From Gammaproteobacteria bacterium (GTDB lineage: Bacteria; Pseudomonadota; Gammaproteobacteria; Arenicellales; Poriferihabitantaceae): a stretch of 42,088 nt of DNA. The notes under the pieces were generated by a model, which did no database searches, had not been told where the DNA came from, and saw nothing but the letters and a program-made list of their open reading frames with translations. The translations under genes were made by a program, and so were the position numbers. The first letter of the stretch is position 1, and each line of letters starts with the position of its first letter. The DNA lies in the NCBI GenBank assembly GCA_011088265.1, contig JAALKB010000005.1, forward strand, positions 1 through 42,088, in the 5' to 3' direction. This document shows, one piece after another, positions 16,300 to 26,501 of the stretch.

Positions 16300-18705
16300 T
16301 TATGATGTGGGTAAGATCTGTTTTCTATTCTCGGAGAGGAATACCCAGGTTTCAACCACACTATCCGGATTTAGAGAGACACTTTCTATTCCCTGTTCCA
16401 TTAGCCAGAATGCGAAATCAGGATTATCTGATGGTCCCTGACCACAAATTCCTACGTATTTTCCCGCTTTTCGGCAAGCCTGGATGGCCATGCTAATCAT
16501 GGCTTTTACCGCTGAATCCCGTTCATCGAATAAGTGCGCAATAATGGCAGAGTCACGATCCAGCCCCAAAGTGAATTGAGTTAAATCATTTGATCCAATT
16601 GAGAAGCCATCGAAGTATTCGAGAAATTTATCAGCCAGGACCGCATTGGATGGAGTCTCGCACATCATAACAACCTTTAAACCATTTTCTCCTCGTATTA
16701 ATCCGTTTTTACCAAGTAGATCAATCACCTGTCTTGCTTCGTCCAATGTTCGAACAAATGGCACCATGATCTGGATATTGGTTAATCCCATTTCATCCCG
16801 GACATATTTCAATGCTGCACATTCGAGTTCGAAACAGGGTTGAAAAGACTCAGAAATATAGCGTGAAGCACCCCGGAACCCGAGCATTGGATTTTCTTCA
16901 TTAGGTTCGAATTGTTCGCCACCGATTAAATTTGCATACTCATTGGACTTGAAGTCAGAAAGCCGGACAATGACGGGCTTGGGATAAAACGCGGCTCCCA
17001 ATGACCCAATTCCTTCTACCAGCTTTTCTCGATAAAAAGAGATAGGGTCCTTATATCCCGCCATTCTGGCTTCTATTGTCTCCTGGGTTGATGCGGGAAG
17101 CGTCTCCATTTGCATCAGGGCCTTTGGATGAACACCAATGGTATTGTTGATGATGAATTCCAGCCTGGCGAGTCCAACACCGGCATTAGGTATCTTCGAG
17201 AGGGCAAAGGCCCGTTCAGGGTTGCCTACGTTCATCGCGATTTTGAACGGAAGTTCTGGCATTTCCTCCAAATTGGTTTTTACGAGTTGGTAATCAAGTA
17301 TTCCTTCATAAACATTACCAGTGTCTCCCTCTGCGCAGCTTGCTGTTACTTCGATGCCGTCAGTAAGACTTTGAGTGGCGTCACCACACCCTACAATAGC
17401 AGGCACTCCCAATTCTCTAGCTATAATCGCAGCATGGCAGGTCCGGCCTCCGCGGTTGGTAATTATGGCAGCAGCTTTTTTCATTACCGGTTCCCAATCC
17501 GGATCTGTCATGTCCGTGACCAGTACATCTCCGGGTTGTACTTTATCGAGTTGTTCAATGCTTTTGACCAGCTTTACCTGACCGCTGCCAATTCGTTGCC
17601 CAATGCTTCTTCCCTGAACCAGAATGTGGCTCTTTTCCTTGAGTTGAAAACGTTCAAGAACGCCTTTTTCGTTGCGGCTTTCGACTGTCTCCGGACGGGC
17701 TTGTAAGATAAAGAGCTCACCGGTTTCCCCATCTTTTCCCCATTCAATGTCCATTGGTCTCTGGTAGTGCTTTTCAATGGTGATAGCCATTTTGGCTAAT
17801 GCAGCTACGTCTTCGTCGCTAATTGAAAATCGCATTTGATCAGTTTGATCAACGCTTACTATCTCAACGGGACTGTGGTTTTGGCTGGCACGGCTCTTGT
17901 CCGCGTAAACCATCCTAATCTGTTTTGATCCCCGGGTTCGGCGGACTATGGCCGGTCTTCCTTGTTCCAAAGCGGGTTTGAAGACATAAAATTCATCTGG
18001 ATTGACTGAGCCTTGAACCACACATTCCCCAAGTCCAAATGAGGACGTGATGAAAATGGCACCTTCAAAGCCGGATTCTGTGTCGATGGTAAACATAACT
18101 CCACTGGATCCCCTGTCGCTTCTTACCATCTGCTGGATCCCCGCGGATAATGCAACATCGTTATGATCGAAACCCTGGTGTTCCCGGTAACTGATCGCCC
18201 GATCATTAAAGAGCGACGCAAACACTTCTCGAACGCAGCGCAACACATTTTCGATACCACTGACATTTAAGAATGTTTCTTGTTGACCCGCGAAAGAAGC
18301 TTCGGGTAGATCTTCGGCGGTAGCTGACGAACGCACCGCAACACTGCAACCAACGCTTTTGGGGCTTTGGCCTATGAGTGTGTTATAGGCAGCCCTTATG
18401 TCCGTCTCCAATTCCACAGGGAGTGGATGCTCGACAACCATGCGCCGGATGCGTTCACCGATGGACTTCAGCTCACTGATGTTTTCAATGTCCAGGCTAT
18501 CAAGTAGTTGATAGATTTTCTGGTCCAGTTCTTCATGCGCAAGGAAAAGCTTAAATGCATCCGCAGTGGTGGCGAAGCCATCCGGAACAGTGATTCCAGC
18601 GGAAGAGAGATTTGAAATCATTTCGCCTAAAGAGGCATTTTTCCCGCCCACCTTTGGGACGTCATCCATGCCTAGTTGGGAAACCAGTAAATAGTGTTGC
18701 TCAAT
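16300..18705 (-). CDS. ppsA: Phosphoenolpyruvate synthase, probably initiating at AUU
   Basis: PpsA converts pyruvate and ATP to PEP, AMP and phosphate for gluconeogenesis. Visible parts are the N-terminal nucleotide-binding domain ([12 protein letters not shown] ... [16 protein letters not shown]), the swivelling phospho-histidine domain with [17 protein letters not shown], and the C-terminal PEP-binding barrel ending [14 protein letters not shown]. Family similarity extends upstream of the first in-frame ATG (18667-18669) through [11 protein letters not shown]. The only well-placed start is ATT at 18705-18703, with AGGAG (complement of 18713-18717) 7 bases before it. This gives 801 residues, close to the usual ~790. 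The next codons upstream are TTC and the stop TGA. The gene is divergent from its presumed regulator. Confidence 0.95.
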   Translation of the reverse strand: MEQHYLLVSQLGMDDVPKVGGKNASLGEMISNLSSAGITVPDGFATTADAFKLFLAHEELDQKIYQLLDSLDIENISELKSIGERIRRMVVEHPLPVELETDIRAAYNTLIGQSPKSVGCSVAVRSSATAEDLPEASFAGQQETFLNVSGIENVLRCVREVFASLFNDRAISYREHQGFDHNDVALSAGIQQMVRSDRGSSGVMFTIDTESGFEGAIFITSSFGLGECVVQGSVNPDEFYVFKPALEQGRPAIVRRTRGSKQIRMVYADKSRASQNHSPVEIVSVDQTDQMRFSISDEDVAALAKMAITIEKHYQRPMDIEWGKDGETGELFILQARPETVESRNEKGVLERFQLKEKSHILVQGRSIGQRIGSGQVKLVKSIEQLDKVQPGDVLVTDMTDPDWEPVMKKAAAIITNRGGRTCHAAIIARELGVPAIVGCGDATQSLTDGIEVTASCAEGDTGNVYEGILDYQLVKTNLEEMPELPFKIAMNVGNPERAFALSKIPNAGVGLARLEFIINNTIGVHPKALMQMETLPASTQETIEARMAGYKDPISFYREKLVEGIGSLGAAFYPKPVIVRLSDFKSNEYANLIGGEQFEPNEENPMLGFRGASRYISESFQPCFELECAALKYVRDEMGLTNIQIMVPFVRTLDEARQVIDLLGKNGLIRGENGLKVVMMCETPSNAVLADKFLEYFDGFSIGSNDLTQFTLGLDRDSAIIAHLFDERDSAVKAMISMAIQACRKAGKYVGICGQGPSDNPDFAFWLMEQGIESVSLNPDSVVETWVFLSENRKQILPTS

Positions 18706-18901
18706 GAATCAACTCCTATGGGTCGATTTAGTTGTTGGACCGATAATCTATTCTATCGAAAAATGGGTTCCCCAGATCTGTTTTCTGGAGCGGATAACAT
18801 TTGTTGGAAAGTTGACGCGTAATCTGACCATTTTCACCAGATAATGCAATTTAAAATTCTTATGCTTCCGGTTATGGATGTAACTTAAGTGAAGAGGAAT
18901 A

Positions 18902-18907
18902 TATAAT
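18902..18907 (+). promoter_or_regulatory. Candidate -10 element for the ppsA regulator gene
   Basis: A perfect TATAAT lies 28 bases before the TTG start of the regulator gene. The best -35 at 17-bp spacing is poor (TGTAAC at 18879-18884), so confidence is limited. The expected transcript would have a 5' leader of about 20 bases. Confidence 0.4.
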
Positions 18908-18935
18908 AGGGGTAACTCATTTTGATTAACCAACT

Positions 18936-19757
18936 TTGCCACAACAGCCCATATTTATTGTTTCTGACGGAAGTGGTGTGACAGCAGAAACCATCTGCCA
19001 CACGCTTTTGAGTCAGTTCCCAACGGTGAACTTTAACCAGGAATCGTTGCCTTTCGTGGATAGCCTGGACAAGGTCGAAGCAGCCGTTGGTGAAATTAAT
19101 CGAGCGGCGGCCAGTTCTGGTCTGGCGCCACTGGTTTTCACCACATTTGTGGAAGAGGAGTATGCTGTGGTCTTGTCTCGAGCGAATGCAAGGATCTTTG
19201 ATCTGTTCGATCCATTCATCGGACGCATGGAAGAATCTCTAGGGCAAAAATCGTCCCACCAGCCGGGTCAGGCTCATGGCATTGCAAACATTCTTCAATA
19301 CAATCGTCGAATGAGTGCGGTCAACTATGCCATGCATTGCGATGATGGATTACATACACAGGAATATGGCAGTGCCGATGTGATTCTGCTGGGAGTTTCA
19401 CGTTCGGGAAAAACACCTACCTGTTTGTATTTGGCTCTCCATTTTGGGTTCCATGTGGCCAATTATCCATTAACCCAGGATGACTTTGTTCATGGCAGGC
19501 TTCCTGAATCCATTTTGGTGCATCGGGATAAAGCCTTCGGCCTAAATATTGATGCCTCACGGTTGCACCAAATACGGCAGGAACGGAGACCTGGAAGCGA
19601 ATATGCGTCTTTGAAGCAATGCCGGGAAGATGTTGAGCTGGCGAGAAATTTGTTCGAACGCTACCGAATCCAGCATTGCGACTCAACCTCATACTCTATT
19701 GAAGAGTTAGGTAGTACGATAAAACATCAAATGGGTTTGCATTCGGAATTGTACTAA
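18936..19757 (+). CDS. ppsR: Phosphoenolpyruvate synthase regulatory protein (bifunctional kinase/pyrophosphorylase)
   Basis: This 273-residue protein belongs to the DUF299/PSRP family. Members inactivate PEP synthase by ADP-dependent threonine phosphorylation next to the catalytic histidine and reactivate it by Pi-dependent dephosphorylation. Diagnostic sequences are IFIVSDGSGVTAETI at the N-terminus and the P-loop-like GVSRSGKTPTCLYLA near residue 153. Its divergent neighbour is the presumed target, PpsA. The start is TTG at 18936; a stop codon at 18927 rules out any upstream start, and no strong Shine-Dalgarno sequence is visible. Confidence 0.94.
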   Translation: MPQQPIFIVSDGSGVTAETICHTLLSQFPTVNFNQESLPFVDSLDKVEAAVGEINRAAASSGLAPLVFTTFVEEEYAVVLSRANARIFDLFDPFIGRMEESLGQKSSHQPGQAHGIANILQYNRRMSAVNYAMHCDDGLHTQEYGSADVILLGVSRSGKTPTCLYLALHFGFHVANYPLTQDDFVHGRLPESILVHRDKAFGLNIDASRLHQIRQERRPGSEYASLKQCREDVELARNLFERYRIQHCDSTSYSIEELGSTIKHQMGLHSELY

Positions 19758-19851
19758 TCGTTTTTGTCATGGATGCGCCAAATTTCAAGGTAGCTTTAGG
19801 GTGCAGGAAAAATTTCCCTGAATAACAATCTGCTAATTTATTCCGTTAATT

Positions 19852-19876
19852 TATAATGAGGTACATTCGATACCTC
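19852..19876 (+). promoter_or_regulatory. Candidate promoter -10 with adjoining operator-like palindrome upstream of rimO
   Basis: TATAAT at 19852-19857 is followed at once by the inverted repeat GAGGTA-N7-TACCTC (19858-19863 and 19871-19876), which would cover the transcription start. The rimO ATG is 38 bases further on. No good -35 is seen, which would suit an activator-dependent or weak promoter. Confidence 0.4.
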
Positions 19877-19914
19877 GCTATTCGTAAACCTCATATTCAT
19901 ATTTTGAAGTAATC

Positions 19915-21237
19915 ATGAACCAAACCAGACCTGGTAAAGTTGGCTTCGTTAGTCTCGGTTGCCCAAAAGCGACTGTGGACTCCGAACGTATTCTGACAGA
20001 ACTTCGAGTGCAGGGTTATGAAATGTCAGTGAATTATGATGGTGCCGATCTGGTCATTGTAAACACTTGTGGATTTATTGACAGCGCGGTTGAGGAGTCG
20101 TTGCAGGCGATTGGTGAGGCCCTTGAGGAGAATGGTAAGGTTATCGTCACAGGTTGTCTGGGTGCAAAAGGCGATACTGTTTTAGAAAACTACCCCAATG
20201 TTCTCGCGGTTACAGGTCCCCATGCAACAGATGAAGTTATGGAAGTAGTGCATCATCATATCCCTCCTGTTCATGATCCCTTTATTGACCTTGTACCTCC
20301 CGGTGGTTTGAAACTTACCCCGAGGCATTATGCCTACCTGAAAATTTCTGAAGGATGTAATCACCGTTGTTCCTTTTGCATTATTCCGCAAATGAGGGGG
20401 GATCTGGTGAGTCGTCCCGCGTCTCAGGTATTGGCGGAAGCGGAGGCATTAGTGAGCGCAGGGGTAAAAGAGTTGCTCGTGGTGTCCCAGGACACCAGTG
20501 CTTACGGAGTGGGCCTGAAATACAAGACTGACTTCCTTGGTGCGAAGCCAATTCGTTCTCATATTCAGGATCTGTCGTTAGAACTGGGCAAACTTGGTGT
20601 TTGGGTTCGATTGCACTATGTCTATCCTTATCCCCACGTAGACCATCTTCTACCCTTGATGGCGGATGGATTAGTTCTACCGTATTTGGACATTCCGTTC
20701 CAACACGCAAGCCGGGATATTCTCAAATCCATGAAGCGCCCTGCCCATAGCGAAAAAGTACTGGAGCGAATTTTTAAATGGCGGCAAATCTGTCCAGAGC
20801 TGACGATAAGAAGTACGTTTATCGTTGGCTTCCCTGGTGAAACGGAAGAAGATTTCGAGCAATTGTTGGATTTTCTGGAACAGGCACAAATCGATCGCGC
20901 CGGTTGTTTCGAATATTCTAATGTGGAAGGCGCCACAGCCAATCAGATTGAGAGCCAACTACCTGCCGCGGTTAAGAGAGAGCGTTTTGAGCGTTTTATG
21001 ACCAGGCAAGCTGAAATCTCTGCTTCCCGGTTACATCAAAAAGTTGGTTCCACAATAGACATTATCGTCGATCACATCGATGACGGAATATTGACTGGAA
21101 GGAGTAAAGGAGATGCTCCCGAGGTTGACGGCTTGGTTGAGGTTTCACAATTCAGTGAGAATGTGCGTGTTGGCGATATCATTCAGGTGAAAGTGGAGGA
21201 GGCGGGTGAATATGATTTGTTTGCGATCCAATCCTAG
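19915..21237 (+). CDS. rimO: Ribosomal protein S12 methylthiotransferase
   Basis: RimO is a radical SAM enzyme with two [4Fe-4S] clusters that adds a methylthio group to an aspartate of ribosomal protein S12. The 440 residues show the three N-terminal MTTase cysteines (in [26 protein letters not shown] and VTGCLGA), the radical SAM motif C-N-H-R-C-S-F-C, and a C-terminal TRAM domain from about residue 370. SLGCPK and the conserved HYVYPYP distinguish it from the tRNA enzyme MiaB. It stands alone between ppsR and clpB. Confidence 0.96.
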   Translation: MNQTRPGKVGFVSLGCPKATVDSERILTELRVQGYEMSVNYDGADLVIVNTCGFIDSAVEESLQAIGEALEENGKVIVTGCLGAKGDTVLENYPNVLAVTGPHATDEVMEVVHHHIPPVHDPFIDLVPPGGLKLTPRHYAYLKISEGCNHRCSFCIIPQMRGDLVSRPASQVLAEAEALVSAGVKELLVVSQDTSAYGVGLKYKTDFLGAKPIRSHIQDLSLELGKLGVWVRLHYVYPYPHVDHLLPLMADGLVLPYLDIPFQHASRDILKSMKRPAHSEKVLERIFKWRQICPELTIRSTFIVGFPGETEEDFEQLLDFLEQAQIDRAGCFEYSNVEGATANQIESQLPAAVKRERFERFMTRQAEISASRLHQKVGSTIDIIVDHIDDGILTGRSKGDAPEVDGLVEVSQFSENVRVGDIIQVKVEEAGEYDLFAIQS

Positions 21238-21298
21238 TGTCCAGTGTCAGGATGTTCATTCGTTCCGTATCGTGACCTGGGTTATGGCCGTGTTATGC

Positions 21299-21326
21299 CT
21301 TGAACCATGGGTTATGGGCCCCACTT
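21299..21326 (+). promoter_or_regulatory. Sigma-32 (heat-shock) promoter of clpB
   Basis: CTTGAAC (21299-21305), a 13-base spacer, then CCCCACTT (21319-21326) closely match the sigma-32 consensus CTTGAAA-N13-15-CCCCATNT. The predicted start is about 30 bases before the clpB ATG. clpB is a standard RpoH regulon member, so position and gene agree. Confidence 0.75.
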
Positions 21327-21366
21327 ACTTGCGCAGAATAGTAATGCATAAATAAGAGGTGACAAC

Positions 21367-23934
21367 ATGCGTATGGATAAACTGACTACCAAGTTTCAAT
21401 TGGCATTGAGCGATGCGCAAAGCCTGGCAATCGGGCGAGGCCATCAATTTATTGAACCCCAACATCTAATGATTGCACTGCTGGATCAGGACGGTGGTAG
21501 TGCGAAACACCTGCTCACCCTTGGGCAGGTAAATATCAATCAGTTTAGAACTGCATTGAGCCAATCTATCGATGCTTTACCCCAAGTAGAAGGAGGTAAC
21601 GGTGATCTACATGTATCGAATGATTTGACTCGAATTCTTAACGTAACGGATAAATTAGCTCAGCGAAGAAATGATCAATATATCGCCAGTGAACTGTTTA
21701 TACTGGCTGCGCTTGAGCATCAAAACGAACTCGGTAAACTTCTTAAACAGTTTGGCGCTTCCAGAGCGTCCCTGCAAAAAGCGGTGGAAACCATGCGTGG
21801 AGGGCAGGGTGTGAATGATGCTAACGCGGAAGAACAACGCCAGGCCCTGGAAAAATACACCATTGACGTTACCGAACGAGCAGAGCAGGGAAAATTAGAC
21901 CCGGTTATTGGAAGAGACGATGAAATTCGACGGGCAATTCAGGTACTGCAACGCAGAACGAAAAATAACCCTGTTCTGATTGGTGAGCCAGGTGTGGGCA
22001 AAACGGCAATTATCGAAGGTCTTGCCCAGCGGATCGTTGATGGAGAGGTGCCAGAGGGCGTAAAAAACAAGCGGGTGTTGTCGCTGGATATTGGTGCGCT
22101 ACTCGCGGGTGCTAAATTTCGTGGGGAGTTTGAGGAGCGACTAAAAGCGGTGTTGAATGATCTATCGAAACAGGAGGGACAAATCATACTGTTCATTGAT
22201 GAGCTCCATACAATGGTTGGGGCAGGAAAGGCAGAAGGCGCCATGGATGCGGGTAATATGCTCAAACCGGCTTTAGCAAGGGGTGAGCTGCATTGTGTCG
22301 GCGCGACAACACTGGATGAATATAGAAAGTACATCGAAAAGGACGCGGCTCTGGAACGAAGGTTTCAAAAAGTTCAGGTTGATGAACCTGATGTCGAAAG
22401 CACAATTGCGATTTTAAGGGGCCTCAAGGAACGTTATGAAGTTCACCATGGGGTAGATATTTCCGATCCCGCGATTGTTGCCGCAGCCACACTATCTCAC
22501 CGATACATCACAGATCGAAATCTTCCAGACAAGGCGATTGATTTGATCGATGAAGCCGCGAGTCGTATTCGCATGGAGATAGATTCAAAGCCGGAGATCA
22601 TGGACAAACTGGATCGCCGTTTAATTCAGTTAAAAATTGAAAGAGAGGCCCTGAAAAAGGAGCAGGACAGTGCGTCAGTTAAACGTTTACAAGGGCTGGA
22701 ATCTGATATAGAAAAACTCGAACGGGAGTATGCTGATTTGAACGAGGTCTGGAATGCTGAGAAGTCTGCGGTTCAGGGTAGCCAGCATATCAAGGAATCT
22801 CTGGATCGGGCTCGAGTTGAATTTGAAGCCTCCCGGAGGGGTGGCGACCTTTCCCGTATGTCTGAATTGCAGTACGGTGTTATTCCCGAGCTGGAAAAAC
22901 AATTGACCGAGACAAGTGAGTTGGAAACCACTCAAATGACCTTGCTTCGTAGCAGTGTTACGGAAGAGGAAATTGCTGAAGTGGTCTCCAAGTGGACAGG
23001 GATTCCAGTTTCAAAAATGCTGGAAGGAGAAAGAGAAAAACTTCTACAGATGGAGGAGTACCTTGGACGGCGTGTAATCGGGCAGATAGAAGCTATCAAT
23101 GGGGTTTCCAATGCCATCCGCCGATCAAGAGCGGGTCTATCTGACCCGAACCGGCCCGATGGATCATTCATGTTTCTAGGCCCTACCGGAGTAGGTAAGA
23201 CGGAATTAACTAAAGCGCTGGCTGAGTTCATGTTCGATACGGAAGATTCCATGGTACGAATTGATATGTCAGAATTTATGGAAAAGCACTCAGTTGCCAG
23301 ATTGGTAGGTGCCCCACCAGGTTATGTTGGATATGAAGAAGGAGGTTATTTAACCGAGGCTGTTAGGAGAAAGCCATATTCCGTTATCCTGTTGGACGAA
23401 ATCGAGAAAGCGCATCCTGATGTTTTCAATATTCTGCTGCAAGTACTTGATGACGGGCGATTGACAGATGGGCAGGGACGAACAGTGGATTTCCGAAATA
23501 CTATTATCATCATGACATCGAATTTGGGTTCAGACATGATCCAAAGTATGGATGCCAATGAATATGATGCAATGAAGTCGGCCGTATTGGGAGTGGTTAG
23601 TCAGCGGTTCCGACCCGAATTTATTAATCGCGTTGATGAGATGGTGGTTTTCCACTCATTGGAAAAACAGCAAATCAGGAAAATTGCTTCAATCCAAATA
23701 GATGGTCTAAGAAAACGTCTGGCGCAAAGGGACATAAATCTCACTTTGAGTGATAGTGCTTTAGATAAAATTACCGAGGTCGGGTTTGATCCCGTCTATG
23801 GCGCCCGACCACTCAAGCGAGCCATACAACTGGAAATTGAGAATCCCATTGCACAGAAAATTCTCTCGGGAGAATTTCCGGATTCATCAGTGATTTATGT
23901 GTCTGTCGAAGACGGAGCATTGGTGTTTAGGTGA
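21367..23934 (+). CDS. clpB: ATP-dependent disaggregase ClpB
   Basis: ClpB is the hexameric Hsp104-type AAA+ disaggregase that works with DnaK to rescue aggregated proteins. The 855 residues contain the N-terminal Clp repeat domain (to about 150), the first AAA+ module with GEPGVGKT (about 205) and [13 protein letters not shown], the coiled-coil middle domain (about 410-530, rich in charged residues), and the second AAA+ module with [15 protein letters not shown] and [17 protein letters not shown] at 21367 has AGAGGTGA upstream at good spacing. An internal in-frame start for the short ClpB form is usual in the family but was not located. Confidence 0.98.
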   Translation: MRMDKLTTKFQLALSDAQSLAIGRGHQFIEPQHLMIALLDQDGGSAKHLLTLGQVNINQFRTALSQSIDALPQVEGGNGDLHVSNDLTRILNVTDKLAQRRNDQYIASELFILAALEHQNELGKLLKQFGASRASLQKAVETMRGGQGVNDANAEEQRQALEKYTIDVTERAEQGKLDPVIGRDDEIRRAIQVLQRRTKNNPVLIGEPGVGKTAIIEGLAQRIVDGEVPEGVKNKRVLSLDIGALLAGAKFRGEFEERLKAVLNDLSKQEGQIILFIDELHTMVGAGKAEGAMDAGNMLKPALARGELHCVGATTLDEYRKYIEKDAALERRFQKVQVDEPDVESTIAILRGLKERYEVHHGVDISDPAIVAAATLSHRYITDRNLPDKAIDLIDEAASRIRMEIDSKPEIMDKLDRRLIQLKIEREALKKEQDSASVKRLQGLESDIEKLEREYADLNEVWNAEKSAVQGSQHIKESLDRARVEFEASRRGGDLSRMSELQYGVIPELEKQLTETSELETTQMTLLRSSVTEEEIAEVVSKWTGIPVSKMLEGEREKLLQMEEYLGRRVIGQIEAINGVSNAIRRSRAGLSDPNRPDGSFMFLGPTGVGKTELTKALAEFMFDTEDSMVRIDMSEFMEKHSVARLVGAPPGYVGYEEGGYLTEAVRRKPYSVILLDEIEKAHPDVFNILLQVLDDGRLTDGQGRTVDFRNTIIIMTSNLGSDMIQSMDANEYDAMKSAVLGVVSQRFRPEFINRVDEMVVFHSLEKQQIRKIASIQIDGLRKRLAQRDINLTLSDSALDKITEVGFDPVYGARPLKRAIQLEIENPIAQKILSGEFPDSSVIYVSVEDGALVFR

Positions 23935-24160
23935 ATTAGGCTTTATCTGTGCCTGTATCTACATGCGTCTTTGCAAAGGCATGTTCACATGTACCAAGGC
24001 GGTTCGTTTTGAATCGTCCTGGTACATTAAGCAGAGACGATGGTTCTTCATCGTAGGTTTTGAAGCAAGCGCTCACTGCTGACGCAAATAGGGGTGCACG
24101 AACTAAAGATTGAGATACAATGTGATTTCTTCAAAAAAGGATATTCAAGGAGGATGAATA

Positions 24161-24625
24161 ATGGAGCTTTTTCTCTGCACGCATTTTTTTGATCGTAGTC
24201 GCCACAAATTCCAATCTGGATTTACCCTAATGGAATTAATGATCGTGGTGACAATCATAGGCGTTTTGGCATCATTGGCGATTCCGGTTTACCGCGATTA
24301 TGCCATTCGAACAAAAGCCATTCCCAGTACTTTTCCGCCGATTAAAACCGCAGTCTCCATGTATGTCAGCGAACACGGTGAGATGCCAGAGAATTTGAGT
24401 TCATTGAGCGGTGTGTCGAGTACGGAAACGGACTATGCAACCAGCTACATAGAAAAGATATCAGTCGCGACAGATAAGGTCAGTATTAAATATCTTGAGT
24501 TATCTGAACTTGGTGAAGTGAGCGATAAGGTACTGGTTTATGTTGTCGCGATTAATGGCAGCACCGTTAGTTGGTCCATTTCATCCGAGGACTCCACAGT
24601 TCCTCAAAAATACTGGCCACAGTAG
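24161..24625 (+). CDS. Type IV pilin-like protein (prepilin)
   Basis: The protein has the type III signal peptide of type IV pilins: a leader of 20 residues ending S-G, then [10 protein letters not shown] with Phe at +1 and Glu at +5, followed by the hydrophobic helix up to about residue 45 ([16 protein letters not shown]). PilD cleavage after the glycine is expected. The leader is longer than the usual 5-7 residues, but AAGGAGG at 24147-24153 is 7 bases before this ATG and supports it. The mature part is about 134 residues; no typical C-terminal disulfide cysteine pair is present. It could be a major pilin or a minor or pseudopilin; no other pilus genes are nearby. Confidence 0.85.
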   Translation: MELFLCTHFFDRSRHKFQSGFTLMELMIVVTIIGVLASLAIPVYRDYAIRTKAIPSTFPPIKTAVSMYVSEHGEMPENLSSLSGVSSTETDYATSYIEKISVATDKVSIKYLELSELGEVSDKVLVYVVAINGSTVSWSISSEDSTVPQKYWPQ

Positions 24626-24764
24626 AGAAATGATCCGTTGAAGATACCAGACTTCATGATATTTGATACTTTCAGCTGACAGGGTGATCGAGTTTTTTAA
24701 CTGGCCATGGGATTTGATTTGTGGGTTACTCTGATTGAAAGCGGAATGCGAGTCTGGAACCACA

Positions 24765-25448
24765 CTATGTTTTGGCTATCGCCCATACGCTAACTTTTGA
24801 TGCCACTCCTGCCTGAATCAGGATTCGTGCGGCTTCATTCACCGTACTACCGCTAGTAACCACGTCATCAACGAGAGTAACATGTTCATAGCGCACGTTT
24901 TGTCCTATGACGAATGCCCCTTTAACGTTCATTCGACGGAGCCTTTCGCTGAGTCCTGTCTGACTTGATGTATCGTTCTGTCGCTTCAAGACTGATTTGT
25001 TGAATGGGATGTTGAGTTGCTTACTCAGGGTCCGGGTAATTTCCAACGCTTGATTGAAGCCTCGTTGCTTAATCCGGTTTCGGTGGAGCGGAATAGGGAT
25101 TAGCACATCGGGTAGCGAAGTTGTATTTTCTGGGGACCACTTCCCAAGCATTCTGGCTAAAGGTCTTGCATAGTAAATTTGTCCCTGATATTTGAGCTGT
25201 TGAATTTGATCCGAAATGGGTGATGAGTAGATGAATGGAATAACGGATTGGAAATAGTCAGGTCGGAAATTCTGGCATCGGCCACAGATGCCAGAAATGG
25301 TTTGCTCAACACCACAAATCGCACAAAAACAGTGTTTCCAGGGAAGCAGGGTCTGGCAATCTATACAAAAACCGGCATTTGTATTTTTTCGACATAGTGC
25401 GCATTTTTCTGGCAGTATAGAATCAAATATTTGTTTAATCACGAACAT
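24765..25448 (-). CDS. comF: ComF family phosphoribosyltransferase-like protein
   Basis: The N-terminal 60 residues form a zinc-ribbon-like module with paired cysteines (CALCRKNTNAGFCIDC, then CAICGVEQTISGICGRC). The C-terminal half is a type I phosphoribosyltransferase fold with the PRPP loop VTLVDDVVTSGSTVNEAA. ComF proteins (GntX in E. coli) are needed for handling imported single-stranded DNA in competent cells; no PRTase substrate is established here. The start ATG at 25448 has GGAGAG 6 bases upstream. It converges on the pilin gene and is divergent from the BioC-like gene. Confidence 0.9.
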   Translation of the reverse strand: MFVIKQIFDSILPEKCALCRKNTNAGFCIDCQTLLPWKHCFCAICGVEQTISGICGRCQNFRPDYFQSVIPFIYSSPISDQIQQLKYQGQIYYARPLARMLGKWSPENTTSLPDVLIPIPLHRNRIKQRGFNQALEITRTLSKQLNIPFNKSVLKRQNDTSSQTGLSERLRRMNVKGAFVIGQNVRYEHVTLVDDVVTSGSTVNEAARILIQAGVASKVSVWAIAKT

Positions 25449-25522
25449 GGAAATCTCTCCGTGAATACTCGTCAGTTGCGACTATTTTCATTGTGCTTTT
25501 CAGTCCTTCAATCCTTGGTTTC

Positions 25523-25582
25523 CTGTAGAAATGCGCTCAGTAGAAATGTACCCGGCGGAGATATGTTCAGTAGGGACTTTGA
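25523..25582. repeat. Four degenerate 15-bp tandem units between comF and the BioC-like gene
   Basis: The 15-bp register reads ctgtagaaatgcgct, cagtagaaatgtacc, cggcggagatatgtt and cagtagggactttga. The first two agree at 11 positions; the last two are more decayed but keep the period. Confidence 0.7.
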
Positions 25583-25694
25583 ATATTTCCATTGTTTTTG
25601 GCCAAATAAACCGGAATAAATACGGTCTCCATTGAAGATTCATTGAAGACTGATGTGGGCCACTATCCATCCATAGAATTAGAGAGTAACACGA

Positions 25695-26468
25695 TTGGAA
25701 TTTGATTTAGATAAAGTTGCAGAGTTACGGTCTGCCCTAAAAAAGAGGCCAGGCCCCATGAACTACCTATTGGACCGGGTGCGTCGGGATATGGAAGAAC
25801 GGATACTTAGAGTTTCGGAGCTGCCGTCAACAGGATTGATTATTGATTTTACTAACGGCGATATGCAGTTTGATTTTTTGTCGGAGCGTGAGGACATTTC
25901 CCTGTTGGAATGCCGTCATCCACTTCGCTCCTACCTAGAGTACTATGAAACAGCAAGTTTTGACTGTGTTGTGATCAATTTACAGATGTCCTGGCTCGAT
26001 TTTGAAAGTCTACTTGGGGAGTCCCGTCGGATATTGCGCTCAGGAGGGATGCTTTTTTTTTCTACATTCGGCCCAGATACATTAGGTGAGTTGGCCGATG
26101 CCTGGGGGAAAGTGGATGAGTCAGTACATGTACATCCCTTTGTCGATATGCATTTCATTGGTGATGCTTTAGTGAGATTGGGTTTTTCAAAACCAATTGT
26201 TGATACGGACTGGCTGACTATCGAATATCCAGGGGTCGGTATTTTGCTGGACGATCTGAAACAGGAGGGTTTTACCAATGTGCTTTCCACCAGGAGGAAG
26301 ACTCTTACTGGAAAAAATCGATTTCATCAATTTAAAACTATCCTCAAGGATAGGTTCGAGCATGATGGGGTGCTGTCGGTGAATTTCGAAATTGTGTTTG
26401 GCTTCGCTCAGGTGCCAGAAAATACGTCATCCATCAATGTTCGTCCGCCAGAGTTATCGTCCGGATGA
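25695..26468 (+). CDS. BioC/NDUFAF5-like methyltransferase-fold protein with degraded SAM motif
   Basis: The C-terminal two thirds resemble BioC-type methyltransferases: SGGMLFFSTFGPDTLGELADAW, then HVHPFVDMHFIGDALVRLGF. BioC O-methylates malonyl-ACP to start biotin synthesis; the related NDUFAF5 group modifies a complex I subunit. Motif I, normally a glycine-rich LDLGCGTG, here reads LIIDFTNGD (about residues 49-57), so SAM binding is doubtful. The next acidic position SLLECRH is also unusual. The start is TTG at 25695 giving MEFDLDKVAELRS; GAGAG lies just upstream. comF next to a bio-type gene is familiar from other gammaproteobacteria. Calling this functional BioC would be unsafe. Confidence 0.65.
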   Translation: MEFDLDKVAELRSALKKRPGPMNYLLDRVRRDMEERILRVSELPSTGLIIDFTNGDMQFDFLSEREDISLLECRHPLRSYLEYYETASFDCVVINLQMSWLDFESLLGESRRILRSGGMLFFSTFGPDTLGELADAWGKVDESVHVHPFVDMHFIGDALVRLGFSKPIVDTDWLTIEYPGVGILLDDLKQEGFTNVLSTRRKTLTGKNRFHQFKTILKDRFEHDGVLSVNFEIVFGFAQVPENTSSINVRPPELSSG

Positions 26469-26501
26469 GCGTCCATGGGTTAGTGCGCGAATGGACGATT
26501 G

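Noticed and set aside
18765-18800. Shared string AGATCTGTTTTCT near 18774 and 16314 as a dispersed repeat
   Set aside because: A single 13-base match without extension on either side is within what chance allows in 42 kb.
23961-23984. Hairpin ACATGC...GCATGT with inner CTTTGCAAAG after clpB as a terminator
   Set aside because: The stem is short and interrupted and no T-run follows, so I do not claim termination.
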